From assembly GCF_018403285.1 (NCBI RefSeq), contig NZ_BOSJ01000001.1, positions 434,001 through 498,000 on the forward strand: DNA of 64,000 nucleotides, given 5' to 3'. The stretch comes from Paenibacillus sp. J45TS6. Its GTDB lineage: Bacteria > Bacillota > Bacilli > Paenibacillales > Paenibacillaceae. Position numbers and translations under genes: made by a program. The notes under the pieces were generated by a model, which was not told the origin of the DNA, did not search any database, and was given only the letters and a program-made list of their open reading frames with translations. Shown piece after piece: positions 27,514 through 35,977 of the stretch (position 1 is the first letter of the stretch; each line of letters begins with the position of its first letter).

Positions 27514-29181
27514 TTACTTGTTCTCAAGATAAGCTCTGGTGAAATCAATCGCTCCGCTAAAGTCAAGGCTCACACCTTTAAGATTAGGTTTAGTGAGTGA
27601 CACATTCGTATAATAGTACACCGGTGCAATAACCATATCATCTTGAATCAAGATTTTCTCAGCTTGTGCGAAGTACTCATTACGTTTAGCTAGATCTTTT
27701 TCCTCTGCCGCTTTCTCAATCAAAGCATCATATTCAGGATTCGCATAACCAGAATCATTATTACCGTTACCTGTTGTCCAAATATCCATGAATGTCATTG
27801 GATCATTATAGTCAGCAGACCAACCTGCACGTGCAATTTGATAGTTAAGATTGTTACGAGTTTCTAGGAATACGCCCCACTCTTGGTTTTGTGTAGCTAC
27901 TTCCACACCAAGAACGGTTTTCCACATATTCGCAGCAGCTACCGCCAATTTTTGGTGAGCTTCACTCGAGTTATAGATCAAAGTAATCTTAGGAAGAGTA
28001 GTGTATCCTTCTTCTTTCATACCTTCTTCTAGCAATTTCTTCGCTTCATCTGCATTCTCTTGGAAGTACTCTGCATCTTTTACTTCCTCACGGAATTGTG
28101 CTGATTCACCTTTAATACCTGGTGGAACAAAACCGTATGCAGGAATTTGTCCGCCAAGGGTTACATTATCAACAATGGATTGACGAGTAAGCGCCATTGT
28201 AAATGCTTTACGGATTTTCGCGTTTTGGAACGGCTCAGCCGTTGTATTAAACATATAATAGTAAGTACTTGCAATACCAGTAGAATGGAATTCCTCTGGC
28301 AATTCTTTACTTACGCCTGGAATTTGATCAGTAGGGATTTCGCCGTTAGGAGCTCCAGCATAATCAAGTTCTCCGCTTCTATAAGAGGAAAGCTCAGTTG
28401 CACCGCTAGGTGTCAAAGACATATCGATTTTTGAAAGTTTGATATTATCTTTATCCCAATATTGTTCGTTCTTCGTTACCTCAATTTTTTGTCCCGTTGT
28501 CCACTGGGTGAGCGTGAATGCACCGTTAGTGATCATCGAATCTTTGTTAGTTGCCCATTTATCATTACCTTCTACCGATTGGTGAACCGGATAGTAAGTA
28601 TAGAATGAAGTCAGACCCAAGAAATAAGGAGTCGGATTTTTAAGAGTAACTTTCAAAGTATGCTCGTCCACAGCTTCAATGCCGACTTTGGAGAAATCTG
28701 TTAATTCGCCAGTATTGTATTCCTCTGCACCGCTAATGTAGTAAAGTTGATAGGAATACGGAGGCGCTGGAGAGGTTGCAGGATCAAGTACGCGTTTCCA
28801 AGCAAACACAAAATCATTTGCTGTAACTGCGTCGCCATTGCTCCATTTAGCATCTTCACGAAGTTTGAACTCATAGATCAGTCCATCTTCGGAAATTTCC
28901 CAACTTTCAGCTACACCTGCAATTTCGTTGCCTTCAGAATCCATACGAACAAGGCCTTCATACATCGTTTTCAAAACGGTGTTCGTCTGGCTGTCTTGCG
29001 CAAGAGCAGGGTCAAAAGTTGGTGGTTCAGCGCTCAAGTTAATTTTCAAAACCTGTTCTGTTGGTGTGGAAGAACCATCACCTTGACTGCTATCATTGCT
29101 ATTATCTGAACCGCACGCTGCAAGTACGGTACCAAATGCAAGAACAAGCGTCAAAAGGACTAGCAAACTTTTCCTCTTCAT
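27514..29181 (-). CDS. oppA: Oligopeptide-binding lipoprotein OppA
   Basis: Extracellular lipid-anchored receptor that delivers peptides to OppBC. The 555-aa protein has a type II signal peptide with lipobox LAAC and lipidated C23, a low-complexity D/S/N linker, then an SBP family 5 domain (AEPPTFDPALAQDS, YEFKLREDAKWSNGD, DYNDPMTFMDIW). AGGGGG precedes the ATG. It is the first gene of the opp operon. In B. subtilis, Opp imports signalling peptides that act on sporulation and competence; whether that holds here is inference. Confidence 0.96.
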   Translation of the reverse strand: MKRKSLLVLLTLVLAFGTVLAACGSDNSNDSSQGDGSSTPTEQVLKINLSAEPPTFDPALAQDSQTNTVLKTMYEGLVRMDSEGNEIAGVAESWEISEDGLIYEFKLREDAKWSNGDAVTANDFVFAWKRVLDPATSPAPPYSYQLYYISGAEEYNTGELTDFSKVGIEAVDEHTLKVTLKNPTPYFLGLTSFYTYYPVHQSVEGNDKWATNKDSMITNGAFTLTQWTTGQKIEVTKNEQYWDKDNIKLSKIDMSLTPSGATELSSYRSGELDYAGAPNGEIPTDQIPGVSKELPEEFHSTGIASTYYYMFNTTAEPFQNAKIRKAFTMALTRQSIVDNVTLGGQIPAYGFVPPGIKGESAQFREEVKDAEYFQENADEAKKLLEEGMKEEGYTTLPKITLIYNSSEAHQKLAVAAANMWKTVLGVEVATQNQEWGVFLETRNNLNYQIARAGWSADYNDPMTFMDIWTTGNGNNDSGYANPEYDALIEKAAEEKDLAKRNEYFAQAEKILIQDDMVIAPVYYYTNVSLTKPNLKGVSLDFSGAIDFTRAYLENK

Positions 29182-29219
29182 CTAGCATTTCCCCCTAAAA
29201 ATGTGGTATATGTTTATAG

Positions 29220-29258
29220 ATTATACAACCAGTGGTCAAAAAAAGCCATATAACTTTT
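29220..29258 (-). promoter_or_regulatory. oppA promoter region
   Basis: A consensus TATAAT (29225-29220) lies 39 nt upstream of the oppA start on the minus strand. The -35 at normal spacing is poor; TTGACC at 29239-29234 is only 8 bp away and could pair with a second -10 further downstream. The exact promoter is unresolved. Confidence 0.4.
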
Positions 29259-29329
29259 TCTTCTTCTACATATTTTTTCAAAATTCGACTCTTTCGACAC
29301 AAAACGCACACAATCTATGTCATATTTTC

Positions 29330-29716
29330 TTACATCAAAGCTATTATGTAACTGAATAATCCAAAGGCCATAAGTACTAAGTAACTAAACCCCATCAAGA
29401 CAAATGCCATGCGCCAAACGACCCTGAACATACGCTTATAATCAATCTTTCCTTTTAATCTAGTTTGGGCACTTCCGATCAGACCGAGAGCAATAAGTAA
29501 CAAGATTAAAATCAAATAGAATCCAAACCCTGAGTCAAATGTATTATTAAATAGAGCAGCAACCGCAGCAATAAGAAAGATCGTCGTTACATCCATTGCG
29601 GTAAGAAGGGCAACTTTCTTTTGCTTCTTATAATAAAGGACGAGGAAATACACAATGAGAAACGGAAAAAAAGGGAGCATGCTCAGCACGCTCAGGAAAG
29701 ATTCGATTGTATCCAA
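29330..29716 (-). CDS. DUF3397 family membrane protein
   Basis: Function unknown. The 128-aa protein has about four hydrophobic segments: residues 8-28, 41-57, 65-82 and 101-127, with a basic loop (LYYKKQKK) after the first and another (RLKGKIDYKRMFR) before the last. Bacillales genomes often carry a DUF3397 gene between panE and bshC; here it follows panE by 3 nt, and the opp operon separates it from bshC. Start is TTG at 29716, with GGAGG inside the panE 3' end, suggesting coupled translation. Confidence 0.8.
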   Translation of the reverse strand: MDTIESFLSVLSMLPFFPFLIVYFLVLYYKKQKKVALLTAMDVTTIFLIAAVAALFNNTFDSGFGFYLILILLLIALGLIGSAQTRLKGKIDYKRMFRVVWRMAFVLMGFSYLVLMAFGLFSYIIALM

Positions 29717-29719
29717 ATT

Positions 29720-30667
29720 TTACACTTCCTCCTCTATTAACATCCCTTGAACTATTTTATATACAAGCTCATGTCCAGGAGCAGCCACCCCTGCCTCCTT
29801 TGCCATATCGATAATACTACCGTTAATTGCATCAATCTCTGTTGCTTTCCCATTCATGACATCTGTACACATCGAAGACCGATTACTTGCGGTGGAACGG
29901 CACACTTGAATCACTTGTTCCCATAAGTCCGCATCATAAGGAATAGACAGCGCATCATACACACGAGTTGCTTCAACATACAATTGTTTCATCGTCTGCA
30001 ATCGATAGGAACTATGTAATAACTCACCATTTGTAATTCTCCAAATTGAAGTAAGCGGATTGATAATCGCGTTGATCATCAGTTTTCGGTAAACCAGCTT
30101 ATCGATTTCATTCGACGATTTTGTAGTAAATCCTGCTTTGAGCAACGCTTCTGTAAAATACAACATCACATTTACTGCTTCCGTTTGCTCTTCTTCGCAA
30201 GACTCTAGGAGAGTTTCTCCATAACCTGCTCGAATCACTTCATACTTGCTTGTTCTTTTCGCCCCTTCTGTAGTTACCGCGGCAAACACATAGGCTTTAG
30301 GCAAGGCCGAAGCGATTTTGCGAGTATGCCCTGTTCCATTTTGAAAACAATAAATGGGTATATCCACATCGACGCTCCTCAGCACCTCAATCACATCATT
30401 AATTGCTCCTTGTTTTGTCATGATCATCAATAGATTTCCCGGCTGCCTCTGCCATATCTCTTCAAAGCGGTTTATAACATAGATCTGTAGATATGAGACT
30501 TGCACTTTTGATACATGCCCCTTGGGGTCCGTAATGTGAATCCCATTCTTCACGAGTTCACCCGCTTGTTCCTCTGTTCGCACCCATAAACGGACCGATT
30601 CACCAGATGCCGCAAGCTGGCCTCCATATAGTAGTCCCAGTGCCCCAGCACCAATTACATCAATCAT
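29720..30667 (-). CDS. panE: 2-dehydropantoate 2-reductase (ketopantoate reductase)
   Basis: NADPH-dependent reduction of ketopantoate to pantoate, in the pantothenate/CoA pathway. The 315-aa protein begins MIDVIGAGALGLLYGGQLA, a GxGxxG dinucleotide loop, and has the catalytic-region pattern FTTKSSNEIDKLVYRKLMINAIINPLTS, where K of YRKL and N of NPLT are expected, and the C-terminal EIDAINGSIIDMAKEAG. Two ATGs upstream (30688, 30733) are less likely: the first would leave a leader of only about 10 nt from the predicted promoter. Confidence 0.92.
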   Translation of the reverse strand: MIDVIGAGALGLLYGGQLAASGESVRLWVRTEEQAGELVKNGIHITDPKGHVSKVQVSYLQIYVINRFEEIWQRQPGNLLMIMTKQGAINDVIEVLRSVDVDIPIYCFQNGTGHTRKIASALPKAYVFAAVTTEGAKRTSKYEVIRAGYGETLLESCEEEQTEAVNVMLYFTEALLKAGFTTKSSNEIDKLVYRKLMINAIINPLTSIWRITNGELLHSSYRLQTMKQLYVEATRVYDALSIPYDADLWEQVIQVCRSTASNRSSMCTDVMNGKATEIDAINGSIIDMAKEAGVAAPGHELVYKIVQGMLIEEEV

Positions 30668-30704
30668 CAAAACAGATTCCACTCCCATTACAATTGATTT
30701 ATCT

Positions 30705-30733
30705 ATTATGATAACAGAAGGATAAGATGACAA
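30705..30733 (-). promoter_or_regulatory. panE promoter
   Basis: Minus strand: TTGTCA (30733-30728), 17-bp spacer, CATAAT (30710-30705). Five of six matches at each box. The -35 begins inside the T-tract of the rsfA terminator. Confidence 0.72.
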
Positions 30734-30769
30734 AAACCCGTCTACCGCATAATAGCGATAATACGGGTC
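30732..30769 (-). terminator. Terminator after rsfA
   Basis: Minus-strand stem ACCCGTATTATCGC pairs imperfectly with GCGGTAGACGGGT and is followed by TTTTT. It separates rsfA from panE. Confidence 0.85.
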
Positions 30770-30793
30770 TTAGATACTGGCTTAATCTGTGTA

Positions 30794-31441
30794 TTAATCA
30801 ATACGTTCGAGATTGCCGTTCGCATCCATTTTAAACCTAGATTTCACTTCTTCCTCTTCTTCTGACAGAAATGCTAGTCTTCTTGCCCGGTCCATAATCT
30901 GGATCAGCGCCTTGTAATCATCGTTCACTACACGATAGTCAGTCTGTACCTCGTTCACTTGTTTAAACAATCGTTCATTCTCAAACTTCAAATCGTTTAA
31001 CTCTTCTTCTTTTTCACGAAGCTCTTTCTCCAAGAGTTTTAAATGTCTAGCATTTTCGTGAACCATTCCTTTCCATTGTCTCAGGAACCGGATTACGGCA
31101 TCAATAGATAACGTTTCTTCTGAAAACGCTTCTGAGCGATATACCATTTCTTCCGTATCTGTTACAGAAAGGGCTGCAACCTGCGGCTGTACTGCAGATT
31201 GTCTTTTTGAATAACTTCTTTTTTGACGCTGAGCCTTTGCGATTCCGATGGCTTCATCATATTTTTTGCGTACAAAACTATTCCAGCGAAAACCACAAGC
31301 AGCAGAAGTCCTTCCAATCTTATCCCCTACTTCTTCAAAAGCAGCCAGCTGAGTACTTCCTTCACGAATATGACGAAGCGTCACATCAGCCAGAATCAAA
31401 TCATCTTCTGCACTCCAAGCATCTTGTCTCACAGCAGTCAT
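30794..31441 (-). CDS. rsfA: Prespore transcription factor RsfA
   Basis: Myb/SANT-like regulator that in B. subtilis fine-tunes part of the sigma-F regulon in the forespore. The 215-aa protein starts TAVRQDAWSAEDDLILADV, the family's N-terminal signature, with AFEEVGDKIGRTSAACGFRW completing the helix-turn-helix, a basic linker, and a C-terminal coiled coil (about residues 128-175, KLLEKELREKEEELNDLKFE). The ATG follows a TAGGAGG site. A candidate sigma-F promoter lies about 140 nt upstream. Confidence 0.92.
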   Translation of the reverse strand: MTAVRQDAWSAEDDLILADVTLRHIREGSTQLAAFEEVGDKIGRTSAACGFRWNSFVRKKYDEAIGIAKAQRQKRSYSKRQSAVQPQVAALSVTDTEEMVYRSEAFSEETLSIDAVIRFLRQWKGMVHENARHLKLLEKELREKEEELNDLKFENERLFKQVNEVQTDYRVVNDDYKALIQIMDRARRLAFLSEEEEEVKSRFKMDANGNLERID

Positions 31442-31479
31442 GCTATAAACCTCCTAACTTGCATCCATTATCACAACCT

Positions 31480-31504
31480 CACTCCGGCATAGTAAGCCAG
31501 AGTG
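31480..31504. repeat. Inverted repeat in rsfA leader
   Basis: CACTCCGGC (31480-31488) and GCCAGAGTG (31496-31504) form a 9-bp arm with one mismatch and a 7-nt loop. It lies 38 nt upstream of the rsfA start; no T-run follows. Operator or RNA hairpin, role unknown. Confidence 0.5.
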
Positions 31505-31578
31505 TAAGCCGGTTATAAAAGCAGCTTTAATCATTCTTATGCCCTTCATAGAGTTCATAGAATCTATTTCATATTAAA

Positions 31579-31608
31579 ATGTATTCCCAATTTTGAGCAT
31601 TGTCATAC
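31579..31608 (-). promoter_or_regulatory. Candidate sigma-F promoter for rsfA
   Basis: Minus strand: GTATG (31608-31604), 15 bp, GGGAATACAT (31588-31579). Compared with the sigma-F pattern GYATA / GGNRANAHTR there is one mismatch at -35 and two at -10. Position and regulon fit, but matches are modest. Confidence 0.3.
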
Positions 31609-31641
31609 CCGAAAAGATTTCGCTTTCAAACCCGATTTTTA

Positions 31642-31670
31642 TTTACAGCTTTTTCCTTAAAGGCTATAAT
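31642..31670 (+). promoter_or_regulatory. Promoter of the DUF2626 gene
   Basis: TTTACA (31642-31647), 17-bp spacer, TATAAT (31665-31670). Near-consensus sigma-A promoter, about 42 nt upstream of the start of transcription's first gene. Confidence 0.8.
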
Positions 31671-31718
31671 GTTACTTAGTATACATTTGATCGAATTATC
31701 AGAAAGGGGGTTGCTATC

Positions 31719-31955
31719 GTGGCGCGCATGTTTCGTGTGCTTGGTTTTTTCACTCTAACGATTGGACTTATGGCTTTTGCCGCAAATATGCTAGAAATGG
31801 CCTTTCTTTTCTTCTTTCAAACCGTCTTCTTTGTTGTACTTGGCTATTTGAAATTCACCGAGAGAACGTACATCCTTTTATTCTGGGCTTACATGATTGT
31901 TAGTTTTTCCGGCTTCAGTTATTGGACTGTATTTGTAATGGGCAATCCTCTATAA
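31719..31955 (+). CDS. DUF2626 family membrane protein
   Basis: Function unknown. The 78-aa product is almost entirely hydrophobic, with two or three membrane segments (FRVLGFFTLTIGLMAFAANML, FLFFFQTVFFVVLGYLKF, ILLFWAYMIVSFSGFSYW). It resembles the short, well-conserved DUF2626 family of Bacillales. Start is GTG at 31719, with AAAGGGGG upstream. It has its own promoter and terminator, so it is a single-gene transcript. Confidence 0.85.
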   Translation: MARMFRVLGFFTLTIGLMAFAANMLEMAFLFFFQTVFFVVLGYLKFTERTYILLFWAYMIVSFSGFSYWTVFVMGNPL

Positions 31956-31965
31956 AGAACATAAT

Positions 31966-32008
31966 AAAGAACGGTTTGGCTGTTACTGCCAAACCGTTCT
32001 TTATTTAT
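31966..32008 (+). terminator. Terminator after the DUF2626 gene
   Basis: Perfect 15-bp stem AAAGAACGGTTTGGC (31966-31980) with GCCAAACCGTTCTTT (31988-32002), followed by a T-rich stretch. Confidence 0.93.
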
Positions 32009-32065
32009 TCTCTTTTTCATATTATGTTTTAACAAGGTACAAGCTTGCGTTAGGAGGAGAATCAA

Positions 32066-33154
32066 TTGCGACACCGGTTACACGCTAAGATCGTATGGCT
32101 TACTATTTGCTTTCTTCTTATGGCGAACTTTGGCTCTTATGTCCACGCAGAACTTTCTATAGAAGAAGATAACCTAAATATACTCCAGAACAGTCTCTCG
32201 ATCGTCGAGATTGATCATGAAATTAGACGCATCCTAGATAAGCAAGAAGAACTTCAGCAAAAGCAGCGACTACTTGAAACAGAACTCAAACAACACAAAG
32301 AGGAAATGGTCAGTCACGAAGAGCGAGCAGGTTCGATCGTTAGATCCTATTATATGGGTGAGCGTAATCAGCTCCTCCAGATTCTTTTGAATTCAGATTC
32401 TTTTCGTTCACTCCAGATTGTAGCTGGTTATTATGAGATGATTATATTGGGTGATCAGGAAACCCTGCGTGCCTATCATAAAAAATACAATGAATTAACG
32501 ACTGTCTCTGCGGAACTGGATCAAAGTGCAACTGAACTTGAGCAGATAAAACAAAACCTGATCAATCAAAGAGAACGAGTAATGGCCCTTGAAGAAGAAG
32601 TGGAAAAAGGACTCTCTTCGAGTGATCAAAGAGACCTCATGGAGAAGTTGATTGTAGAACTGACTTCCTATTGGAATAACGTTGGAGTTCATGAAGTTCA
32701 TCAATATTTTAATGCGCTGGCTGTGGCGATGGAGAATCTCCCATCCTACGTGCAAAAAGAACCTGGCATTCTCTCTATGAATCGCGGCACTTATACCATT
32801 TCAATTACCGAAGCGCAGCTAAATGATTTTTTAAGATCAGAGAATGAAATTTTCCAGGATTTTTCGTTTGAGTTTAGCGACGATTACATTATTGCTTCTG
32901 GAAAACGTGACGACCTTGAACTCGCGGTTTATGGTCATTACTCTGTAATTGATGAACCAGAGAACGGTATTCTTTTTCACGTTGATAAGCTCATCTTTAA
33001 CCAGTTTGAACTCCCTGATACGACACGTACGATGCTTGAGCAAGAATTCGACCTTGGATTTTACCCTCAGAAATTAATGTCCTTCATTAAGGCGACCGGT
33101 GTATCAACCAGAGAACAAACACTAGAAGTCACGATGGAACTTTCACTCAAATAG
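32066..33154 (+). CDS. Secreted coiled-coil protein with PcsB/CwlO-like N-terminal part
   Basis: No assigned function. The 362-aa protein has a signal peptide (residues 1-28, cleavage near VHA-E), then a long coiled coil (about 35-190). Within it, RAGSIVRSYYMGERNQLLQI resembles the hinge of PcsB/CwlO-type coiled-coil domains (R-A-R-x-M-Y then L-x-x-L-L-x-S-x-S-F). No NlpC/P60 or CHAP peptidase domain follows. The C-terminal 130 residues (SITEAQLNDFLRSENEIFQD onward) look like an LmeA/DUF2993- or DUF2140-like beta-rich domain. Start is TTG at 32066 with AGGAGGAG at 6 nt. It converges with an orphan solute-binding protein. Domain parallels are my reading, not a search result. Confidence 0.75.
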   Translation: MRHRLHAKIVWLTICFLLMANFGSYVHAELSIEEDNLNILQNSLSIVEIDHEIRRILDKQEELQQKQRLLETELKQHKEEMVSHEERAGSIVRSYYMGERNQLLQILLNSDSFRSLQIVAGYYEMIILGDQETLRAYHKKYNELTTVSAELDQSATELEQIKQNLINQRERVMALEEEVEKGLSSSDQRDLMEKLIVELTSYWNNVGVHEVHQYFNALAVAMENLPSYVQKEPGILSMNRGTYTISITEAQLNDFLRSENEIFQDFSFEFSDDYIIASGKRDDLELAVYGHYSVIDEPENGILFHVDKLIFNQFELPDTTRTMLEQEFDLGFYPQKLMSFIKATGVSTREQTLEVTMELSLK

Positions 33155-33178
33155 GGCTATTCACAACTCAAGAAATTC

Positions 33179-34447
33179 CTATCTTGAATCTGTCATTAGT
33201 AGACCCAGTTGTACATCATATTCTTCTAAAGAGAGCTGCCCATGTATAAATTGTTCAATCGTTTCCGCTGCTGTCCAAGACTTTTCAGGATCAGATAACA
33301 CATGATTTTCATCCTGAAGTAATGATTCTTCCATACTTTCTTCTAAAGCTTGCAGCGGGATCGCATTGGTTATATCAAACAGATCGGGATCTGTATACAG
33401 AGTGGAATATACTGGAAGCTTACCTGAGAGAGCAAACCAATTTTTTGCTGACTTTGGCGATGTAAGTTTCGTAAGAAACTCTACTGTCGCTTCTTTTTGC
33501 GTTGATTTAGGAGAGATAATAAAACTACGTCCTTTTACAGCAAGGGACTGAGACTTCACATCATTATTAATGTAGGAAGAAAGTTCTTCTCTATGAACAG
33601 GAATGAGCTCTGATAGAGTAATGATCCCTGCTTGAAAGTCTGCACTGACGGACTTGAGATTGTACCGCTCTGTCTTAATATAAGAAAATAGAGGCTGTAT
33701 AGCTTGAATCTGCTGTAATGCATCCTCTTCTTGTTCGTCATTTAACTCAAACACGTGTGAGACATCTGAATAAATCCCCAGGAAAGTAAGCCAAGAAGCA
33801 TAGGCCACAGGATCTTCTCCATTGAAATAAAAAGGCTTATTCAGCCTTTCTCCCCACCCCGTAAAACGAGATACCCACTCATCCCGTGTACTAGTCGATT
33901 GCAGCGGCTCTTTACTCGTTTCTTCGTTCCGATACTCAGCATACACATAGGGATCTAAATCCATGGGAATAGACCACAGGTACCCGTTCCACTCTCCTGC
34001 TCGAAGCACAGAATCAAAAGAATCACCAGCAGCTATATTTCCATCTCCGCCCGTCATCGGACGAGCATATCCTTTTTTGGCGTACCATTTTATATACCGG
34101 TTATCAATAAGTAAAGTATCCGGACTTTCCCCCATCATGAACGTTTCCTTAAACGCTGAATAAAAATCAGCTGTTTCTATATTTGTTATCGTAATTTCCA
34201 TGCCGATCTCTTTCGCTGTATTCATAGCAAAACTCTGAAATATTTCGTATTCTTCATCGTCCATCGATACCAGAACAGATAAAGGATTATTTTTATGCGT
34301 AGTCTCCGGAGCAGGAACTGAGAATATATCTGTCACGTCGTCTCTCTCTTCTTTTGTTTGATCTTGAACGAGATCAAGACTCGGTGAAAGTATGGTTAGG
34401 GACAATAACAATACAACAAACAGAATCCAATGATTTCTCCGTTTCAA
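33179..34447 (-). CDS. Extracellular solute-binding protein, orphan
   Basis: Resembles SBP family 1 (sugar-type) receptors. The 422-aa product has an N-terminal hydrophobic segment (WILFVVLLLSLTILSPSL) that is a signal peptide or uncleaved anchor; I see no lipobox cysteine. The mature part shows the family's layout: FKETFMMGESPDTLLID, AGEWNGYLWSIPMDLDPYVY, FLTKLTSPKSAKNWFALSGKLPVYS. TTG at 34447 was chosen because AAGGAG lies 8 nt ahead; the frame extends 14 codons further. No permease or ATPase genes lie nearby, so substrate and transporter partner are unknown; a sensing role is possible. Confidence 0.8.
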   Translation of the reverse strand: MKRRNHWILFVVLLLSLTILSPSLDLVQDQTKEERDDVTDIFSVPAPETTHKNNPLSVLVSMDDEEYEIFQSFAMNTAKEIGMEITITNIETADFYSAFKETFMMGESPDTLLIDNRYIKWYAKKGYARPMTGGDGNIAAGDSFDSVLRAGEWNGYLWSIPMDLDPYVYAEYRNEETSKEPLQSTSTRDEWVSRFTGWGERLNKPFYFNGEDPVAYASWLTFLGIYSDVSHVFELNDEQEEDALQQIQAIQPLFSYIKTERYNLKSVSADFQAGIITLSELIPVHREELSSYINNDVKSQSLAVKGRSFIISPKSTQKEATVEFLTKLTSPKSAKNWFALSGKLPVYSTLYTDPDLFDITNAIPLQALEESMEESLLQDENHVLSDPEKSWTAAETIEQFIHGQLSLEEYDVQLGLLMTDSR

Positions 34448-34556
34448 GGCTCTTGCTCCTTCCGCAAAAACAAAGCTTCCATTTACCAACTATTGTAACA
34501 AATAATTGGGTCTGCTGTCCTACTTCCTTTGAGTTTTTGTTCCTCATTCTTCTTTT

Positions 34557-34593
34557 TTTCATACAAAAAGAACCGGTTCTTTATGCCGGTTCT
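34557..34593 (-). terminator. Terminator after the PIN-PhoH gene
   Basis: Stem AGAACCGG (34569-34576) with CCGGTTCT (34586-34593), followed on the minus strand by TTTTTG. Confidence 0.88.
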
Positions 34594-34645
34594 CCGATTT
34601 TAAATAATAGACCCTTTTCCCGGGAAATAAATAGGCCATGTTCTC

Positions 34646-35977
34646 TTATAATAAATCAGCTGCGAGTTGCGCGAGCTTTGATCGTTCTCCTTTTTCAAGC
34701 ATAATATGTCCGCTAATCCCTTCCTGACGGAAACGTTCCACAATATAAGTGAGTCCATTACTTGATGAATCCAGATAAGGATGGTCGATCTGTTCCGGAT
34801 CCCCCATGAGAATGATCTTACTTCCTTCCCCTACTCGGGAAACAATGGTTTTTACTTCATGTCTGGACAAATTCTGAGCTTCATCGATAATAATAAACTG
34901 TCCTGGTATCGACCTTCCTCGAATATAAGTTAAGGCCTCAACTTGGATACTGCCAAGCCCCATCAAAATCTTATCAATATCACCTGATTTTTTCGTATCA
35001 AATAAAAATTCGAGATTATCATAAATAGGCTGCATCCAAGGACGTAGCTTCTCATCCTTCTCTCCAGGTAGATAACCTATATCTTTTCCCATCGGTACGA
35101 CCGGTCTTGCAATCAGAAGTTTTTTATATTTATGATCATCTTCCACTCTAAGCAGTCCTGCTGCTAAAGCAAGCAACGTTTTGCCTGTTCCAGCTTTTCC
35201 TGTAATTGTAACCAACGGAATTTCATCATTTAATAAAAGTTCGAGAGCCATCCGTTGCTGTGCATTTCTCGCTACGATGCCCCATACAGGATCATTACTT
35301 AAATACAGCGGCTCCATCTTCGTTCCTTCTTGATTTACTTTTAGTAAGGCTGATTTCCCTGTACCCATCTCATCCTTAAGAATAACAAACTCATGCGGAT
35401 ATAGAGCATAAGGCAGCTGTAAAGGCTTAATAGGAAGAAATCGATACGTATAAAACTCATCAATGACGGAAGGATGAACTTTAATTGTAGAATAACCAGG
35501 ATATAAATCACTAGGATCCGCCGTACGATCGGATAAATAGTCTTGCGTATATAAACCAAGCACATCCGCTTTGATTCGGACAAGCACATCTTTACTTACG
35601 AGAACAACCTGATCCGCTTCCTCCTTTTCTTGCTCTTCGAGGTGATAGTTTAGCGCGACAGCCAAAATACGATTATCATTCGTCACTTCCCCGAACATCT
35701 CCTGCACTCGAACAAAACTGCGATGATTTAGTTCCACCTTTAATCTGCCGCCTTCTGGCAATGGTACCCCGCTGTGCAGGTGACCCTGCTCCCTTAAGCC
35801 GTCTAATAAACGCGATACATATCTTGCATTGCGTCCAATCTCGTCCGCATTTCGCTTCTTCGAGTCAATTTCCTCTAAGACAACTGCTGGAATGACGACC
35901 TCATGCTCATCAAAAGCATAAATGGCGCCCGGGTCATGAAGCAGCACATTCGTATCCAATACAAAAATTTTTTTCAT
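34646..35977 (-). CDS. PIN domain plus PhoH-type ATPase (YlaK/PhoH2-like)
   Basis: Probable RNA-acting protein combining a nuclease-fold and a helicase-like ATPase; exact role unknown. The 443-aa product has an N-terminal PIN domain (residues 1-150: KIFVLDTNVLLHDPGAIYAF, acidic E in VLEEIDSKK, TNDNRILAVA, VSKDVLVR) and a C-terminal PhoH domain with Walker A ITGKAGTGKTLLALAAG, ARPVVPMGKDIGYLPG and Walker B FIIIDEAQNLSRHE. ATG at 35977 follows GGAGGGG at 6 nt. In B. subtilis the ylaK gene is close to ylaH and typA (ylaG), as here. Confidence 0.93.
   Translation of the reverse strand: MKKIFVLDTNVLLHDPGAIYAFDEHEVVIPAVVLEEIDSKKRNADEIGRNARYVSRLLDGLREQGHLHSGVPLPEGGRLKVELNHRSFVRVQEMFGEVTNDNRILAVALNYHLEEQEKEEADQVVLVSKDVLVRIKADVLGLYTQDYLSDRTADPSDLYPGYSTIKVHPSVIDEFYTYRFLPIKPLQLPYALYPHEFVILKDEMGTGKSALLKVNQEGTKMEPLYLSNDPVWGIVARNAQQRMALELLLNDEIPLVTITGKAGTGKTLLALAAGLLRVEDDHKYKKLLIARPVVPMGKDIGYLPGEKDEKLRPWMQPIYDNLEFLFDTKKSGDIDKILMGLGSIQVEALTYIRGRSIPGQFIIIDEAQNLSRHEVKTIVSRVGEGSKIILMGDPEQIDHPYLDSSSNGLTYIVERFRQEGISGHIMLEKGERSKLAQLAADLL

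Noticed and set aside
33155-33190. Terminator between the convergent coiled-coil and solute-binding genes
   Set aside because: Only a weak TCAAGA/TCTTGA pairing with no T-run; not listed as a terminator.
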